Origin: Corinectria fuckeliana
Taxonomy: Eukaryota; Ascomycota; Sordariomycetes; Hypocreales; Nectriaceae
Assembly: GCA_019137255.1 (NCBI GenBank)
Contig: WPDH01000185.1
Span: 1-64,000, forward strand
Direction of reading: 5' to 3'
Length of the DNA: 64,000 bases
Positions 46,591 to 56,471 of the stretch are shown piece after piece (positions within the stretch are counted from its first letter, which is position 1; every line of letters starts with the position of its first letter). A program made the translations under genes and the position numbers. Below the pieces are notes generated by a model. It had not been told where the DNA came from. It ran no database searches and saw nothing but the letters and a program-made list of their open reading frames with translations.

Positions 46591-48678
46591 ATGTCAGCGA
46601 ATCTTCATCCCAGTCAGCCCGTGCCGGAGTCATTCTCCGAGGCTGGCATGGTACTCGCCTGGTACCGCAGCTTGCCATCGAAACGTATTGACCTGTTTGG
46701 CAACTATGCCGGCAACGAGTTATTCCTCGTCGAATTCGACTCGCTACTTCTTCACTGCTTCTCCGACCCCAATATTGACTTTGGCAGTAAGTAGATTGAA
46801 TGGGACAAGTATATAGCTCCTAGCCGGATTCCAACTCCTCCACGCCGTCTACGCCGTTGAAAAGCTCCTACGTGACCTCATTGTGCGCAAGTGTCGCTTC
46901 CATGTTGTCTGCTTTAAGCACAGTGAGTTGCTGTGCATCCCTGCGGCTGCTCACGACGATAATGCACCCAAGTATCGCCTCGCTCGCGCAGTCATCATGC
47001 ATCACCTGTCAGCGAATTTACCTCACAATTGCGGGATTGAGTTTCATCGATTTGATTCGTTTCACAGCAACGAGTTCCGAAGGTTTCTTGAGGCCTCGGA
47101 TGCTTACTTTGTTATCATTCATGATGGCGCAGTCACAAGGCAGCTTCAGCTCGGAGACGGACCTTTTTCGGAACTGGAGGAGCTAGACAGCATGCTTGAA
47201 GCTTTTCACAAAGCAGAAGAGACTGCGGGAACAAGCACCATAGCTCCACCTCGCACGGCCAGAAGTAGGTTTTGGCTCCGGGTTATGATTGCCTGGTTCC
47301 TCACCAACTAGTACAATGTTGCCCTTATCAACGAGGTGTAATTCCTTGGCAGCAAAGTATGGTATCCCGGAGTCACTCATCTCCGCTTGTTGTTAATGTC
47401 TCCTAGATATTGACCAACATTTACGAACATGCTGAGCTGAAGAAGTTGCCCGAAGCTATAGTCTAACCCCTCGAAGCCGCGGGCTTGCCATGCCCGTCGT
47501 CTGCCCATTTCCAAGCCGTCAAAGGGCTCAATAATTTTCATAAGGCTGATCTGGTTACCCTCCTGGCTCTCCAAGACTTGTTGACAACCAGAGAGATCTC
47601 CGAAGACAATGCTGCTCTAATGCTGCTTCACACCGCGGCGTTGTTTGTTCTTCCCCTTGGGCACCGCTACTTGCCTATCATCAGCACTCCGGACGGCTAT
47701 AAGCAGACTGTTTCCGCATTCACGCAGTCAGCGCTTTCGGTTCTCTCGAGCTCGGCATATATCAGCCAGTTCAAAGCCTCAGCCGTCTCATGCAACCTCG
47801 CTGATTTCGTTGACGGGCGATTACTCGCTAAAATCATGGCCGACCATGACTTTCGCTCAGCTCTTCTGATTGAAGATAGCATCAAGAGGAAGTTTGACTC
47901 CCTATGTGCCGCGCTCACTCGTATCTGCGGTGTTTCGATGAGCACCAAGGCCGAGTCGCTCGTTCCTACTAAGCGCGAACCATCTACATTAGCCACCCCG
48001 TCAAATGATGGCGCTATCCTTTCATTCAAGAACACAGTATTCGAAAGACATCTTGATCCCATTTGTCCCAAACTTGATCATGAACCTGAAGCCCTCACCC
48101 CCGGTCAAACGCAAATCTTCAAAGAACTCTCATGCTGGCGCGGTCAGGCAAAGGCCCCGGCCAGTCAAGGATTGCCTGTCCAAGCGGACCGAGAAGCAAA
48201 GAAACATGCCCTCACCCACAGTCAAAATCTCCAAAAGGAGGTTCAAGTCTATGCTGCCAGTCTAACCAATAGCTCTGGTAAGATTCTGGAGCCCCAGATT
48301 ATTGTTGCTGGCTCCCTTAGCCAGAATTTGAAGCCGCGCGCTCTCAAGCCGGCCAAACAACAAAAGCCGGCTGATGAGTCTTCACAACGAAGCAAAGGAC
48401 CAGGCAACAAGAAGGGCGGCAAGCTCGCCGCACTGCAAGCTGCTGCGGAAATCAGGGCCATCGCTATGAAGCCAAAGAGCGACATCAAGGCAAATTTCTG
48501 GAGAGCCAAATGTGGAAAGTTTCAGACTGTAGACGACTTGATTTCTCGTTACAACCTCGGTTTCCAATATCTCCAGAGTCTGGATAAGGCTGATGAGCTG
48601 GGCCCTGAGGTTCAGCTGTTCACTGTTGACCTTACGTGCCGCCGTGGCTTGAAAGCCAAGAGCCTGATCACTGAATGA
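46591..48678 (+). pseudogene. DDX60-like DExH helicase, N-terminal part only, with nonsense codons
   Basis: Exon 46591-46786 joins exon 46824 onward (GTAAGT..CTAG) to give FGTGFQLLHAVYAVEKLL, then KCRFHVVCFKHSELLCIP and FHRFDSF, the N-terminal domain of fungal DDX60-type superfamily 2 helicases (start text LPSKRIDLFGNYAGNELFLVE). The frame then meets TAG 47309-47311 and TAA 47339-47341 inside conserved text (WFLTN-stop-YNVALINEV-stop). From about 47485 a 397-codon stretch continues the family's linker (LMLLHTAALFVLPL; later KKGGKLAALQAAAEIRAI) to TGA at 48678. The helicase core (GKT, DExH) should follow and is absent. So the locus is both interrupted and truncated. Intact relatives act in RNA surveillance and, in animals, antiviral defence. 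Confidence 0.7.
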
Positions 48679-48807
48679 TTTCAAACCCTTTTTTCTTTAA
48701 AATCGAGCCTGTGGGCGCGGCTTCGGTAAGAAGTCCAAAAATTCCCGCGTCTCAATCCATCCCGTTCGTCTCCTTCACCAACATTACTACTAACCAGCAA
48801 CTTCACG

Positions 48808-50316
48808 ATGGGCTCCCGCTAGCCCGCTCACGGCTCTAAGTCGATCTCTCGGTCGAGCCTGTCCCCGGGGGACAGGCAAGCTCTTGTTCGAGAAATGTCG
48901 CGCTCGTCGGCCGGCTCGCAGGCCGCGTCCCGCCAGCTTGCCTCCAATCTCGAGTCTATCTCTCGGTCGACGGCCTCCTCGGCGGACATCCACGCGATGG
49001 CCCAGAGGATGCTGCACTCTTCGCTCGACGAGCGCTCTCCTTCCGCTCTTGCACAGCGGTCCAGCCCGTCTCTCGACATTTACTCCGTGTCGAGCGACCA
49101 GCCCTATCCGGGCTCCGCCACCCGCCGGGACCTGTCGCCGGCCGGAGCTGCGGCCTCCCTGTCCAGCCAAACCTAGCTTTGGCCTTGGCGTCTTCTATCC
49201 ACCCAGTCGAGCGACGTCGTGTGGCAGAGATGGAGTCCAGCAACAGGCGGCGGGTCGAGATGCGGCTGAAGCGAGAGGGCGAGGCTGCCGTGTCCGCCTT
49301 CGAAGCCGAAGCCCGGTTGATCCGCCTTCGGAACCAGGCCAGCCATGCCCAGGGAGCCGCGTTCAGGCCTTCCAGAGTCGGGATCTTCAAGAACACCTGC
49401 TCTACCGACCTTCTCTTCCTTATAGACACGACCTATTCCATGCACCCCTACATCGATGCCGCAAAGAACCAGGTCATCAGCATTATGAAGGACATCAAAG
49501 CTGCCTTCTTCAATAAGGCTGACGTTCGGATGGCTGTAGTGGGTTACAAGGACCATGGTGAAAACCCTCACATTCAGGAATATCTGGCCCGACGAAGTAG
49601 AAGTCGCCAACATGATGATCTGCTGCTCTAACAAGTTATGCAGCAAGATCGTACGCATGGCCAAAGCCAAGACCTCGGAGGAGTACCCTGGGTACCGCTG
49701 GTGCGACAAATGCTGGCACGAGCTTCAGCGGTCGACCAAGAACGTCTGCACTGCCCCCGGCCCTCCCCACGAGTTCAAGCTGTCTCTTTTCTTTTATGAG
49801 TCCCAAGGCCAAATCCTCCCAAGACCCTGCCCCGACCATCGGGATGGCGCCGGTGGCACTGCCAGCTCGACCGTCAGCGCGCCAGAATCGGTTCCTCACT
49901 GTCGTTATCAGGCCGGATGCACCTCGATGGACTGCCCGTTCGTGCATCTCATACCTTCCTGCAGCCATGGCGCCACCTGTAGCAAGCTCGATTGCACCCT
50001 CCGACATCCCAATCAAGTCTGCCGGTTTGGGGCCAAGTGTGCCAAGTCCGAATGTCTGTTCAGACACCCTGGCCTCCCTGTTCGACATGCCTCAAGCTCT
50101 GCTTCCAGCTTGAGCCGGAGCTCGCTGCCCAAATACCGATACGCAGCCGGTTGCACCAACATGGACTGCACCTTCTGGCATTCAGTGAGAGCCTGCCCGA
50201 AGCCTTCCGCCTGTACAAACGACGGTTGCCCGCTTAGGCACCCCGGTAAAACTATCGACTGTCGCTTTGGCTCAGACTGCATTGACCTGGCATGCCCTTA
50301 TAAGCATCCCAACTAA
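48808..50316 (+). pseudogene. vWA-domain and CCCH zinc-finger gene, interrupted
   Basis: From ATG 48808 the fifth codon is TAG and another TAG ends the frame at about 49174; the next frame (49179-49631) carries a helical region and the start of a von Willebrand A domain, STDLLFLIDTTYSMHPYID (MIDAS DxTxS at about 49424-49441) and VRMAVVGYKDHG. The domain breaks off at about 49580, where intact relatives continue for over 100 residues. A third frame then gives YPGYRWCDKCW and APGPPHEF, a Cys-rich module that accompanies these vWA proteins, and six tandem Cx5Cx4Cx3H fingers (CRYQAGCTSMDCPFVH type) to TAA at 50316. The parts are recognisable but cannot be translated as one protein. The zinc-finger half alone stays open for about 250 codons. 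Confidence 0.62.
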
Positions 50317-51620
50317 ATCCACTGTCGTCGGTACCACAACTGACACGAGTTGAACATGGCTCAACATCATTCGTACTGATAACTGTGCTATGACTGTAGC
50401 GGCTATTCAGGGTGAGGCAGTCGCGTGTCGCTAGTGTTGGTCTTTGGACGCTCACGGGGCTACACTCTCTTGGGCGCGAGATGCCATCTCTTACAACGCA
50501 GTACGAGATAGTTGTGCTAACTGTAGCTTTCCCCTTGCAGCTGAGACAGGGTGGGAGAATATTCTTATTTATAGTGATTGCTAGTGATTAGCTGTTAGAA
50601 AGCTCTTTTAGCTTTTAAATACCTCTTCTAGTAAACTCGTTGAAATAACTTACTTTAATACTAACTCTCTTACTTACTACATAGCTATTTTAATAATTAA
50701 TATATTTCTATAAACCTCCCTCAAAAGACGATAACAGAAGTCAACTAGAACGGGGTCATCGTTCCCATTCTCAACGCACAAGCGGGCAACCACGGCAAGT
50801 TCACTTAGACCAACTTGCCGGGCTGTGTGGACTGAAGCTGACTTTAGCAGATGTCGATCACTTCGGCAGCGATGCCGGGACATTCGACCCGTAGGGATGG
50901 CTCGAGACCGCATCTAAGCTTCGAGACTGGCTCCCGTGCTTGCTCGGGTCAATTCGTCGCCTCATGCCTTTTGTACGCCGCTCTTGTTCACATTTTGACC
51001 TCGTACAAGATCTTCGTAAGTGATACTGAGCCTCTAAATACCGATAACGTCGAGTACAATTAGATCAATACGGCTTGATACCCAGGGACTCTATCGTCAC
51101 CAGCGCATGCATGAACGCTGCTGAGGATCAACTTGCACTTGTGACTATGTAGATGTTATCGCTGAGCGATGAGAAAAACTGCAGCTACGGGCTTTTTGGT
51201 GGTGAGACAAAAAAGGGTGGGTAGTTGGGGGGGGGGGGGGGGGGGGGGGGGAANNGTGGGGGGGGGGGGGGGTGGCAACGTTCTGAAGAGGGCATTGTTA
51301 TCTACCTTGGCAAAAATAGGCTTATTAGAATTGGCCAAGCACGTCTTGTGCATGCTCTGATCTATCCTGTCTTGTCTCGTCTTATTTAAACAATTCTCTT
51401 TCCCATCGGCTTCTCCGACCTGAGGCGTCATCCACCCCCGCCAAACCAAGCTAAGCTAATAGTGTTAAGGAACATAAAGGAGCATCAAGATGCGCAATAT
51501 TAGGAGAGCATCATGTGAGTGACAGCTATTCGCCATTTTAGGGTTCCGCTAAGCTATACCCGATGCTGATAATATACAGTAATGCTGAGTAAGATGAATT
51601 CTGTAGGCGAAGCTGGCAAC
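50317..51620. other. Intergenic with AT-rich patch; no gene seen
   Basis: 1.3 kb. 50575-50710 is AT-rich and RIP-like (C mostly in CpT). The stretch includes the poly-G/N run described separately. Short ORFs only. Confidence 0.4.
51227..51272. repeat. Poly-G tract with two undetermined bases
   Basis: A run of 25 G (51227-51251), then AANNGT with N at 51254-51255, then 15 G (51258-51272). The Ns mark an unresolved base call or tiny gap. A real G tract of this length could form quadruplex DNA, but length is unreliable here. Confidence 0.85.
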
Positions 51621-51942
51621 ATGTTTAGTTCCCTCTTCAATCAGGTTCCGGCTAGAAGACCCGCAAATAAGGAAGATATTGTGAGCGCAATTCTCTATCT
51701 GTCTAGTTGAGCTGGGGTATGGCCCCCGTTGACGTTCCGGTCCCCTTTCGGGACTTGTCAGTTTCCAGCTTTACTAGGTATTTACTAATACATCTTTACA
51801 GGCATACGTGGATGGGATCTTGCTGTGCATTGACGGCGGGCAGATTTGGTGGCCAATGGACAGCAATGAGTACGCTTACACCACTTGGCGGTCATGGCTC
51901 TGTGGGGTTGGGTTTTCTTTCCCGCTAGATAGAACAGAGTAA
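51621..51942 (+). pseudogene. Short-chain dehydrogenase/reductase C-terminal fragment
   Basis: Exon-like 51621-51716 reads FNQVPARRPANKEDIVSAIL then YLSS-stop-AG; a GTATGG..TTTACAG intron follows; the second exon from 51802 reads AYVDGILLCIDGGQIW. This is the classic SDR C-terminal text (P-x-RP-x-N-x-ED, SS-x-AG-AYVDG, DGG). The stop TGA at 51708-51710 would be CGA (Arg) before a C-to-T change. The Rossmann fold and YxxxK site are missing upstream, so only the tail survives. Confidence 0.65.
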
Positions 51943-52369
51943 GCTTGAGCGACATGGGTTCAATCCTACGGCATCACGTATCATTCCGTACCCAGGTTAT
52001 TTGGGAGGTTTAAAGCCAAGTGACGATGATGCAGCTTGTTCTGGACCGTCACGGCCATATTATGCCAAAACTCCGCACAGTATTATTATCCAACATACGC
52101 CGAGCTTCCAATTAATAATATCCGTTAGCCCGTTGCCCATGCTTGATGTTACGAGCAACGATGGAGAAGTCCGATCCGATAGAGCTACTCCACTTTGATA
52201 AGCTCCTGTGGCATTATCGGCGCGTCCGACACCACTGTAGGTACTTACTTCGTACCAACTCAGGCTCAGAGGAGAACTAATTTCCATGGCTGACTTAATG
52301 CCAACAGGGTACAAGTTGTCCCGTACCAGCCTTCTAGTTTATCAACGACGCCAAGTGTGAGAAGCAATC
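51943..52369. other. Intergenic, no gene seen
   Basis: 427 bp upstream of the amidase gene; likely its promoter. No motif called. Confidence 0.45.
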
Positions 52370-54128
52370 ATGTCGATCGTCTCATTGTCAACTGACTTCC
52401 CGTAAGTGTCTATCGATATAATCATTAGCACAATAACTAATGCAATATTCTAGGTCTAGCACGGATGTCACGGACTTACGACGATTGGCAAATCAAATCG
52501 GCTTCGATGTCACAGACGCCCAAGATGCAGACGACTATCTATTACTCTTGAGGTCTTTGGAGTCGGTCATGCAGTTCATCGAAGACAGTCCAGACTATAT
52601 ACCCGCGTCCCTCAAGCCATATCCTGTGGCCGAGGCTCGCACGTATTGGAAACCAGACCAGGCAGATAATCCGCTCAATGCATGGAGTCATCGATGCAAT
52701 CTCCGATCTGATAACTGCACCAGCAAGTTACTTGGTGAGAAGACGATTGTCATCAAAGACAACATATCAGTCGGTGGACTGCCGACGACTCTGGGAACCT
52801 TTCCGCAGATGCTCTCCCATCCCCGAACTTTCCCTGTCTCACCGATTGATGCTACCGTTGTATCTCGGATCTTGGCTGCTGGCGCGATAATTAAGGGATC
52901 ATCCACATGTGAGAGTTTCTGCGCATCCCCTTTATCTTTCACGTCAGCAATCGGTCCAGTCCATAATCCGTTGTTGCGCGGGCATACGTCTGGCGGAAGT
53001 AGTAGCGGCTCTTGTGCACTTGTCGCTGCAGGTTTGCTACCTCCCGAGCTTCGCAGTTCCCTGGGCGAGACATCGCAACTAGCTGTTGGGAGCGATCAGG
53101 CTGGATCGGTCCGCATTCCTGCTTGCTACAACGGCATCTATGGCTTTAAGCCCACATTTGGTCTGGTTCCCTATACCGGGGCAGCTTCTATGACTCCCAT
53201 GATCGACCACTTGGGACCCATCGCATCAACGCTCGAAGACATCGCAGCCTTGTTAATGGTAATGGCTGGATACGATGGGCTAGACTCTCGAATGACCCCA
53301 GAATCACCTCTACTCGGCCAGGTAAAAGACTATCCGCAAATATTGGCTGAGTTCCGAAAACAGCTCTTGACAAAACAAGAGCCCAGCCAACGCCTGAGAG
53401 TTGGTCTCTTGAAGGAATCATTTGTGGTTGCTTGGATCTCTCGGGAGGTTAGGGACCTGGTCCATCAATCTGCAACATCCTTCTTCGAAAGTGCTGGCGC
53501 CGAGGTTGTCCAAGTGTCCGTGCCCATACACCTCGATGGCCCTTCAATCTGGACTGCATCAACAAGGCCATCCATGTCTGAATGGTTGTGTCAAGGAAAG
53601 ACTTCTGGCTATCTCTCGTACCTGGCCCCTCACATCCAGCCGACATGGCCTCCGACTCAAGAGGCTTACGAGTTGCTGAAATCCAGCAACCCTGCAGTTG
53701 TCAACATTATTCTCAGTGAGAAATTTGCGAATCAGAAGTTTGGGCCAGCAGTCGAGGCGAAGGCACATCAGAAAGTCCTCAAATTAAGAGCCGCATATGA
53801 CAGTGCCCTCGAAGCCGTGGACGTCCTAATCACGCCATGTGCACCATCCGTTGCAATGCCGCATCCCAAGTCGAACGATGAGCGAGGCAATAAATCCACG
53901 GTGCTGGAGAGGCTCGGCGTCGGCGTCGGCGTCACCCTCAATACCTGTCCCTTCAACGTCACGGGTCATCCAGCCATGAGTGTTCCCTGCGGACACCTAC
54001 CAGCCCCTAATCATGAGGAGGTGAAGCTACCTGTAGGTATGCAGGTGGTAGGGAAACGCTGGGACGATTCGTCTGTAATCTTAGCGGCGGCTTTGTTCGA
54101 AGAAGGAAGGCGGCTCGTAGCAAAGTAG
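52370..54128 (+). CDS. Amidase-signature hydrolase
   Basis: Two exons, 52370-52401 and 52454-54128, 568 aa. The short first exon (MSIVSLSTDFP) joins by a GTAAGT..TTCTAG intron to SSTDVTDL. Amidase signature catalytic triad: Lys at about 112 (IVIKDNISVGG), cis-Ser at about 193 (HTSGGSSSGS) and nucleophile Ser at about 229 (GSDQAGSVRIPACYNGIYGFKP). No signal peptide, so probably cytosolic. The family cleaves amide bonds from simple amides to carbamoyl or glutaminyl substrates; the specificity cannot be read. It is convergent, 143 bp from the MetX-like hydrolase and close to a RidA gene, suggesting a nitrogenous-compound catabolic group. Confidence 0.92.
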
Positions 54129-54271
54129 GATATTACACGACACAAAACAAACACAAGATGGAACAGAGTGCTCGAGTTACTACAAAGGAAAAATAAGCTT
54201 GTGATGTAATCAAGATTCAGGTCTAGTCTACACAAGACCTTGGTACTAAATGGAATGCCACTGAACAAAAG

Positions 54272-55279
54272 TCATTTCTCTGCCTTCTCCAAAAAATTAG
54301 CGATTGTCTGGTTCATCCAACCTATATCCTCCTTGCTGGCCCCAGAACCGGCCAGATGACCCCAGACGGAGGGAATCACTTTCAAAGTCGCATCCTTGAT
54401 CACTTTAGCTTCTCTCTCGCTAGCCCTCCAGCTAAAATACTGATCCGTTTGGCAGGGCATCAGCAAAACCCGAGCCTGGATCAGGGACAGTGATTTCCCC
54501 AAAGAGCTACGACCAGAAGGGCTGCATGCCGTGATATCTCCCTTTTGCCACATTCGTAGCTTTACAAGGAGGTCATCGGGAGCCCAACCGTTGTACTTTG
54601 CGCCAGTGGTATCTTCGTCCCAGTCCCGCAGAGTCTCATAACCCAATTCTTTATATATTTCCTTGTCGAACCACTCGGTGCTAGTCAACCAAGCAGAGTA
54701 AGCCTTCCCGAAGGCTCTCAAGCCAAGCGGAGAGTTTTGACTTGCGAGGCGGCGAGCTTCGTCGGCATAATCGACAGAGTTCTCGAGGGCAGCACTGGGA
54801 CCTTCCAAAAATTGATAGTTGTGTCGACTCGTTCGAGCCGAGGAACAAACAATGATGGCGTGTCGCGCGAAACATGGATACATCGCCATCCAATGATATG
54901 CGCACTGTCCCCCCATTGAGAAGCCGGCCAGGATATCGATGCCTTTGAGGCTCAGATGTTGAGTGAGCAATTGATGCTGAGCATGGACGCAGTCTCGGTA
55001 GTCAACAGACTTTGGAAAACCGGGGGTGTTGGACGGACTCGATGATTCCCCATTCCCGAAAAGAGCAACCACAATGATTCTGTGATTGCGAAGCGCCCCA
55101 TCACCATAATTCAACGTGGTAAGAAGCCTACCCCGGAAGCAGGTAAACACCACAGCAACTTTCGTAGCGTCCGGATTCAGGTCAAGGTAGGCTAGCTGAA
55201 CTTGTGACAAAGTCGTTCCGTCCAGAAACTTGAAGTCGGACAGACAGAAATGCCGTATCTGGAGTGCTGTTGATTGCAT
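54272..55279 (-). CDS. Alpha/beta hydrolase of the MetX (homoserine O-acetyltransferase-like) family
   Basis: Single exon, 335 aa from ATG 55279. The text FKFLDGTTLSQVQLAYLDLNP at the N-terminus and GDGALRNHRIIVVALFGNGESSSPSNTPG match the MetX-like fold. Catalytic triad: Ser121 in GFSMGG, Asp279 in CQTDQYF, His308 in WGHLAGSG. A lid region with DLLVKLRMWQKGD is typical of the fungal relatives. True MetX enzymes acetylate homoserine; many fungal paralogues are simple hydrolases, which is likelier here given the divergent oxyanion region (FTCFRG in place of HALTG). Cytosolic. Confidence 0.87.
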   Translation of the reverse strand: MQSTALQIRHFCLSDFKFLDGTTLSQVQLAYLDLNPDATKVAVVFTCFRGRLLTTLNYGDGALRNHRIIVVALFGNGESSSPSNTPGFPKSVDYRDCVHAQHQLLTQHLSLKGIDILAGFSMGGQCAYHWMAMYPCFARHAIIVCSSARTSRHNYQFLEGPSAALENSVDYADEARRLASQNSPLGLRAFGKAYSAWLTSTEWFDKEIYKELGYETLRDWDEDTTGAKYNGWAPDDLLVKLRMWQKGDITACSPSGRSSLGKSLSLIQARVLLMPCQTDQYFSWRASEREAKVIKDATLKVIPSVWGHLAGSGASKEDIGWMNQTIANFLEKAEK

Positions 55280-56021
55280 TATCAAAGTTGGCTCTAATAG
55301 CAAATGTGTACCTCAGTATACTTGTTCTGAGCAATCGTCCTGGCTTATTGACTGACGAACTGAGGAGAGAAATTCTTTATGAGCGTTTCAGGTTCTGGTG
55401 AATCTGTCTTGTTTTTTCTCTTTTTTCTTTAGAGTTGCAATGTCGAGAAACCTCATTAATCTTGATAAAGATGCAAGGTAGCGAGCGGGAGAAGCGCCGG
55501 CCAGGAAGATACCCCACGCGATACGACACATTCAAAACTGGACATTAAGGTGTGATGTGGAATATTTACGTAACTGTATCTCGGCTTAATTTAGTACAGA
55601 TACTCTCTGCCTGCTATTGGCCAGTTAATTTATGAAGGATGTCACAGATGATTATCGGTGGTTCCGACGAGCATCGACACTCGTAAGTTGAACGTATCTG
55701 AACGCTTGCATGTCGGCTGACCCGACTATTGCGCCTCCGAAGTAAAGCCAGATTTCCAACTCAACTACTAGAGTTTGAAAATTTAACATAGTCAACAATT
55801 CGATAAAACTGGCAGTAATCGGGAGCTCCGCTGAGACCCGGAGACGATCGCATGTTCAACTACGTATCTCAGCTGTATCGTTCCACGTGGCATTGAAATG
55901 AAGAGCATATTAAAAGGACGGACAATACCCAGACCGGCAAAACAGCAAACTTTTAGTTCTATTAAACTTGGTCGTCTTACATTCGTGATTCATCCCCTCC
56001 ATTCATTGTTCATCCATCAAT
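55280..56021. other. Divergent promoter region, no gene seen
   Basis: 742 bp between the divergent MetX-like hydrolase and RidA genes. A TATA-like stretch (CATATTAAAAGG) lies about 110 bp before the RidA ATG. Shared control of the pair is possible. Confidence 0.4.
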
Positions 56022-56471
56022 ATGTCTCCCAACGGAGAGGCGTTCCTCCTCGATCCCGAAGCGCCGGCAGGTCCGACACGCTACCCTCATGCCCGCATCG
56101 CGCCCAGAAACGCCCACCGAACAATCTATGTGTCTGGAATGGCGAGCCGGCGACCGGACGGCACCTACGAAGGCGTCACCGAAAAGGCCGATGGCACCTA
56201 CGAGCTGGACATCCGGAAACAAACGGCTGCTGTCCTCTTGAACATCGACGACATCATCAAGGGTGCCACAGATGGTGCGGGCGGGATTCACAACGTCATC
56301 GACGCCGTGGTTTACATACTTGACATGGATACGCAGTATGCCGGCATGAACGAGGAGTGGAACAAGGTGTTTGAGGACCGCGAGAGTGCCCCGGCGCGGG
56401 CAACTATTAGCGTTAAAGAATTACCCGATCCACGGTTTATTGTTAAGGTTAAGGCTACAGCTGTAGTTTAA
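56022..56471 (+). CDS. RidA/YjgF-family protein (2-aminomuconate deaminase-like)
   Basis: Single exon, 149 aa. The chorismate-mutase-like YjgF fold is visible: YPHARIAPRNAHRTIYVSG at about 20-38, then QTAAVLLNIDDIIKGA, VVYILDMDTQYAGMNEEWNKVF and the conserved ARATISVKELP with the Arg that binds the substrate carboxylate. Family enzymes hydrolyse enamine/imine intermediates to keto acids and ammonia; the length and EEWNKVF-x-PARAT pattern resemble fungal proteins annotated as 2-aminomuconate deaminases. Cytosolic trimer expected. It is the last intact gene before the RIP block. Confidence 0.9.
   Translation: MSPNGEAFLLDPEAPAGPTRYPHARIAPRNAHRTIYVSGMASRRPDGTYEGVTEKADGTYELDIRKQTAAVLLNIDDIIKGATDGAGGIHNVIDAVVYILDMDTQYAGMNEEWNKVFEDRESAPARATISVKELPDPRFIVKVKATAVV

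Noticed and set aside
48790..49709. Long minus-strand ORFs (Arg-rich)
   Set aside because: Antisense shadows of the GC-rich vWA gene; low-complexity Arg/Gly text.
51950..51980. tRNA T-arm (GGGTTCAATCC)
   Set aside because: No A box, acceptor pairing or cloverleaf upstream.
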